Shown: in pieces, positions 34,163 to 34,839 of the stretch
How positions within the stretch are numbered: position 1 is the first letter of the stretch
Layout of the letters: each line of letters begins with the position of its first letter
NCBI GenBank assembly: GCA_903925285.1
Contig: CAIYET010000149.1
Location: forward strand, 1-34,839
Direction: 5' to 3'
Length of the DNA stretch: 34,839 bases
DNA from: Candidatus Hydrogenedentota bacterium
Lineage (GTDB): Bacteria > Hydrogenedentota > Hydrogenedentia > Hydrogenedentales > SLHB01
Notes under the pieces: generated by a model
Databases searched by the model: none
What the model saw: only the letters and a program-made list of their open reading frames with translations
Told to the model about the DNA's origin: nothing
Program-made: the position numbers and the translations under genes

Positions 34163-34639
34163 ATGGGAGAGAAAGTCGTAACGGTCAACCGGCGGGCGCA
34201 CCACGATTACCATATCCTCGACCGCGTCGAAGCGGGTATCGAACTCCAGGGTACCGAGGTCAAGTCGCTGCGCAACGGCCATATCACGCTCAAGGACGGC
34301 TATGGCGACGTCGTCAACGGGCAGATCTACCTCGTCGGCGTACACATCAATCCTTATGAGCAGGGCAACATCTACAATCACGACCCCGAACGTAAACGCC
34401 GCCTTCTGCTGCACAAGCGCGAGATTACGCGGTTCAGCATCCGTGTCGAGGAAAAGGGCTTGACGCTCATCCCGTTGCGCGTGTACTTCAAAAACGGCAT
34501 CGCCAAGGTCGAACTCGGACTCTGCAAAGGCAAACATACCGTCGACAAGCGCGATACCATCCGCGAACGCGAAGTGAAACGCGAAATCGACCGCGCCATG
34601 AAGCTTGCGCCGAGGAAGGAACAGAAGCAAAGCGATTGA
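34163..34639 (+). CDS. smpB: SsrA-binding protein SmpB
   Basis: The 158-residue protein is of normal length and has all SmpB hallmarks: NRRAHHDYHI near the start, GIELQGTEVKSLRNGHI, NHDPERKRRLLLHKREI and the basic C-terminal tail after DKRDTIREREVKREI. SmpB binds tmRNA and brings it to stalled ribosomes for trans-translation. The ATG at 34163 has AAAGGA some 14 nt upstream and a GTGAG closer by; the family N-terminus fits this start. It follows tolB by 33 bp and is probably in the same transcript. The tmRNA gene was not seen in the remaining 200 bp. Confidence 0.96.
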   Translation: MGEKVVTVNRRAHHDYHILDRVEAGIELQGTEVKSLRNGHITLKDGYGDVVNGQIYLVGVHINPYEQGNIYNHDPERKRRLLLHKREITRFSIRVEEKGLTLIPLRVYFKNGIAKVELGLCKGKHTVDKRDTIREREVKREIDRAMKLAPRKEQKQSD

Positions 34640-34747
34640 ACGAAACCAGAGACGGTTTTCGCAATAGAAAGCAGACATGAGGCACATCCGGTAGCGTACT
34701 TTATCAGAAGCTCTCACTCTTTCGGAAAGTTATCGCCTCAACTCAAT

Positions 34748-34829
34748 TTCCCCGGAGGGGAAGAACATGAATAGCCGTGGGTGGCAACCCACGGGTACAA
34801 ATGCTTAACCACCGACCCTGAAGGGGTCG
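34748..34829. repeat. Three-hairpin element at the right edge
   Basis: Three short stems follow one another: TTCCCC/GGGGAA (34748-34762, 3-nt loop), CCGTGGGT/ACCCACGG (34775-34794, 4-nt loop) and CGACCC/GGGTCG (34813-34829, 5-nt loop). Several compact GC-rich hairpins in a row suggest a structured repeat element or small RNA rather than chance. The element may continue beyond the window. It lies downstream of smpB with no clear T run. Confidence 0.55.
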
Positions 34830-34839
34830 CACAAGGAGC

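Noticed and set aside
34640-34839. tmRNA gene (ssrA) next to smpB
   Set aside because: No tRNA-Ala-like ends, tag-coding frame or CCA were found in the 200 bp to the edge; only the hairpin element is seen.

Overview
The window looks like chromosome from a GC-rich, Gram-negative-type bacterium. Outer-membrane physiology is indicated by TolA/TolB-like proteins, an RND pump with its periplasmic adaptor, a lipoprotein, and a Tat-exported iron-sulfur protein next to a 13-heme cytochrome. The pairing of a sugar-isomerase-like TIM barrel with a Gfo/Idh/MocA oxidoreductase, the TPR/GT-C membrane protein and the M6 protease with calcium-binding repeats suggest the PVC superphylum or Hydrogenedentota; this is inference from gene content, since no rRNA or other phylogenetic marker was compared. 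No CDS runs off either edge. Layout: 1-143 holds three tandem repeat arrays. 130-2435 (-) is an orphan HigA antitoxin coupled to a TPR/GT-C-like membrane protein. 2634-6466 (+) is a surface-sugar operon: an SDR-DegT aminotransferase fusion, a family 2 glycosyltransferase and a SAM methyltransferase. 6537-9249 (-) holds P-II, a TIM-barrel sugar isomerase/epimerase and a Gfo/Idh oxidoreductase. 9321-13243 holds a secreted M6 metalloprotease and, divergently, htpG. 13341-18487 (-) is a TetR-adaptor-RND efflux operon with a clear operator/promoter. 18546-22162 (-) encodes a HybA-like/HybB-like/multiheme-cytochrome electron-transfer module whose cytochrome 3' end runs into a decayed transposase gene. 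22798-30857 (-) is a run of five closely spaced genes: ABC permease, NAD kinase, EamA exporter, giant mechanosensitive channel and a BtrH-like lipoprotein. 30902-31261 (-) is a PilZ protein. 31815-34639 (+) is tolA-like, tolB and smpB. 34748-34829 is a three-hairpin element. The most unusual property is a window-wide population of tandem arrays with a strict 7-bp period but different unit sequences. Many are arranged as inverted halves that fold into long hairpins. They sit between genes, invade gene ends (supplying C-termini plus stop codons, or N-termini) and in one case lie inside a coding sequence. Other notable points are the SDR-aminotransferase fusion with the SDR catalytic Tyr changed to Phe, the textbook TetR operator inside its promoter, and the cytochrome-transposase junction.
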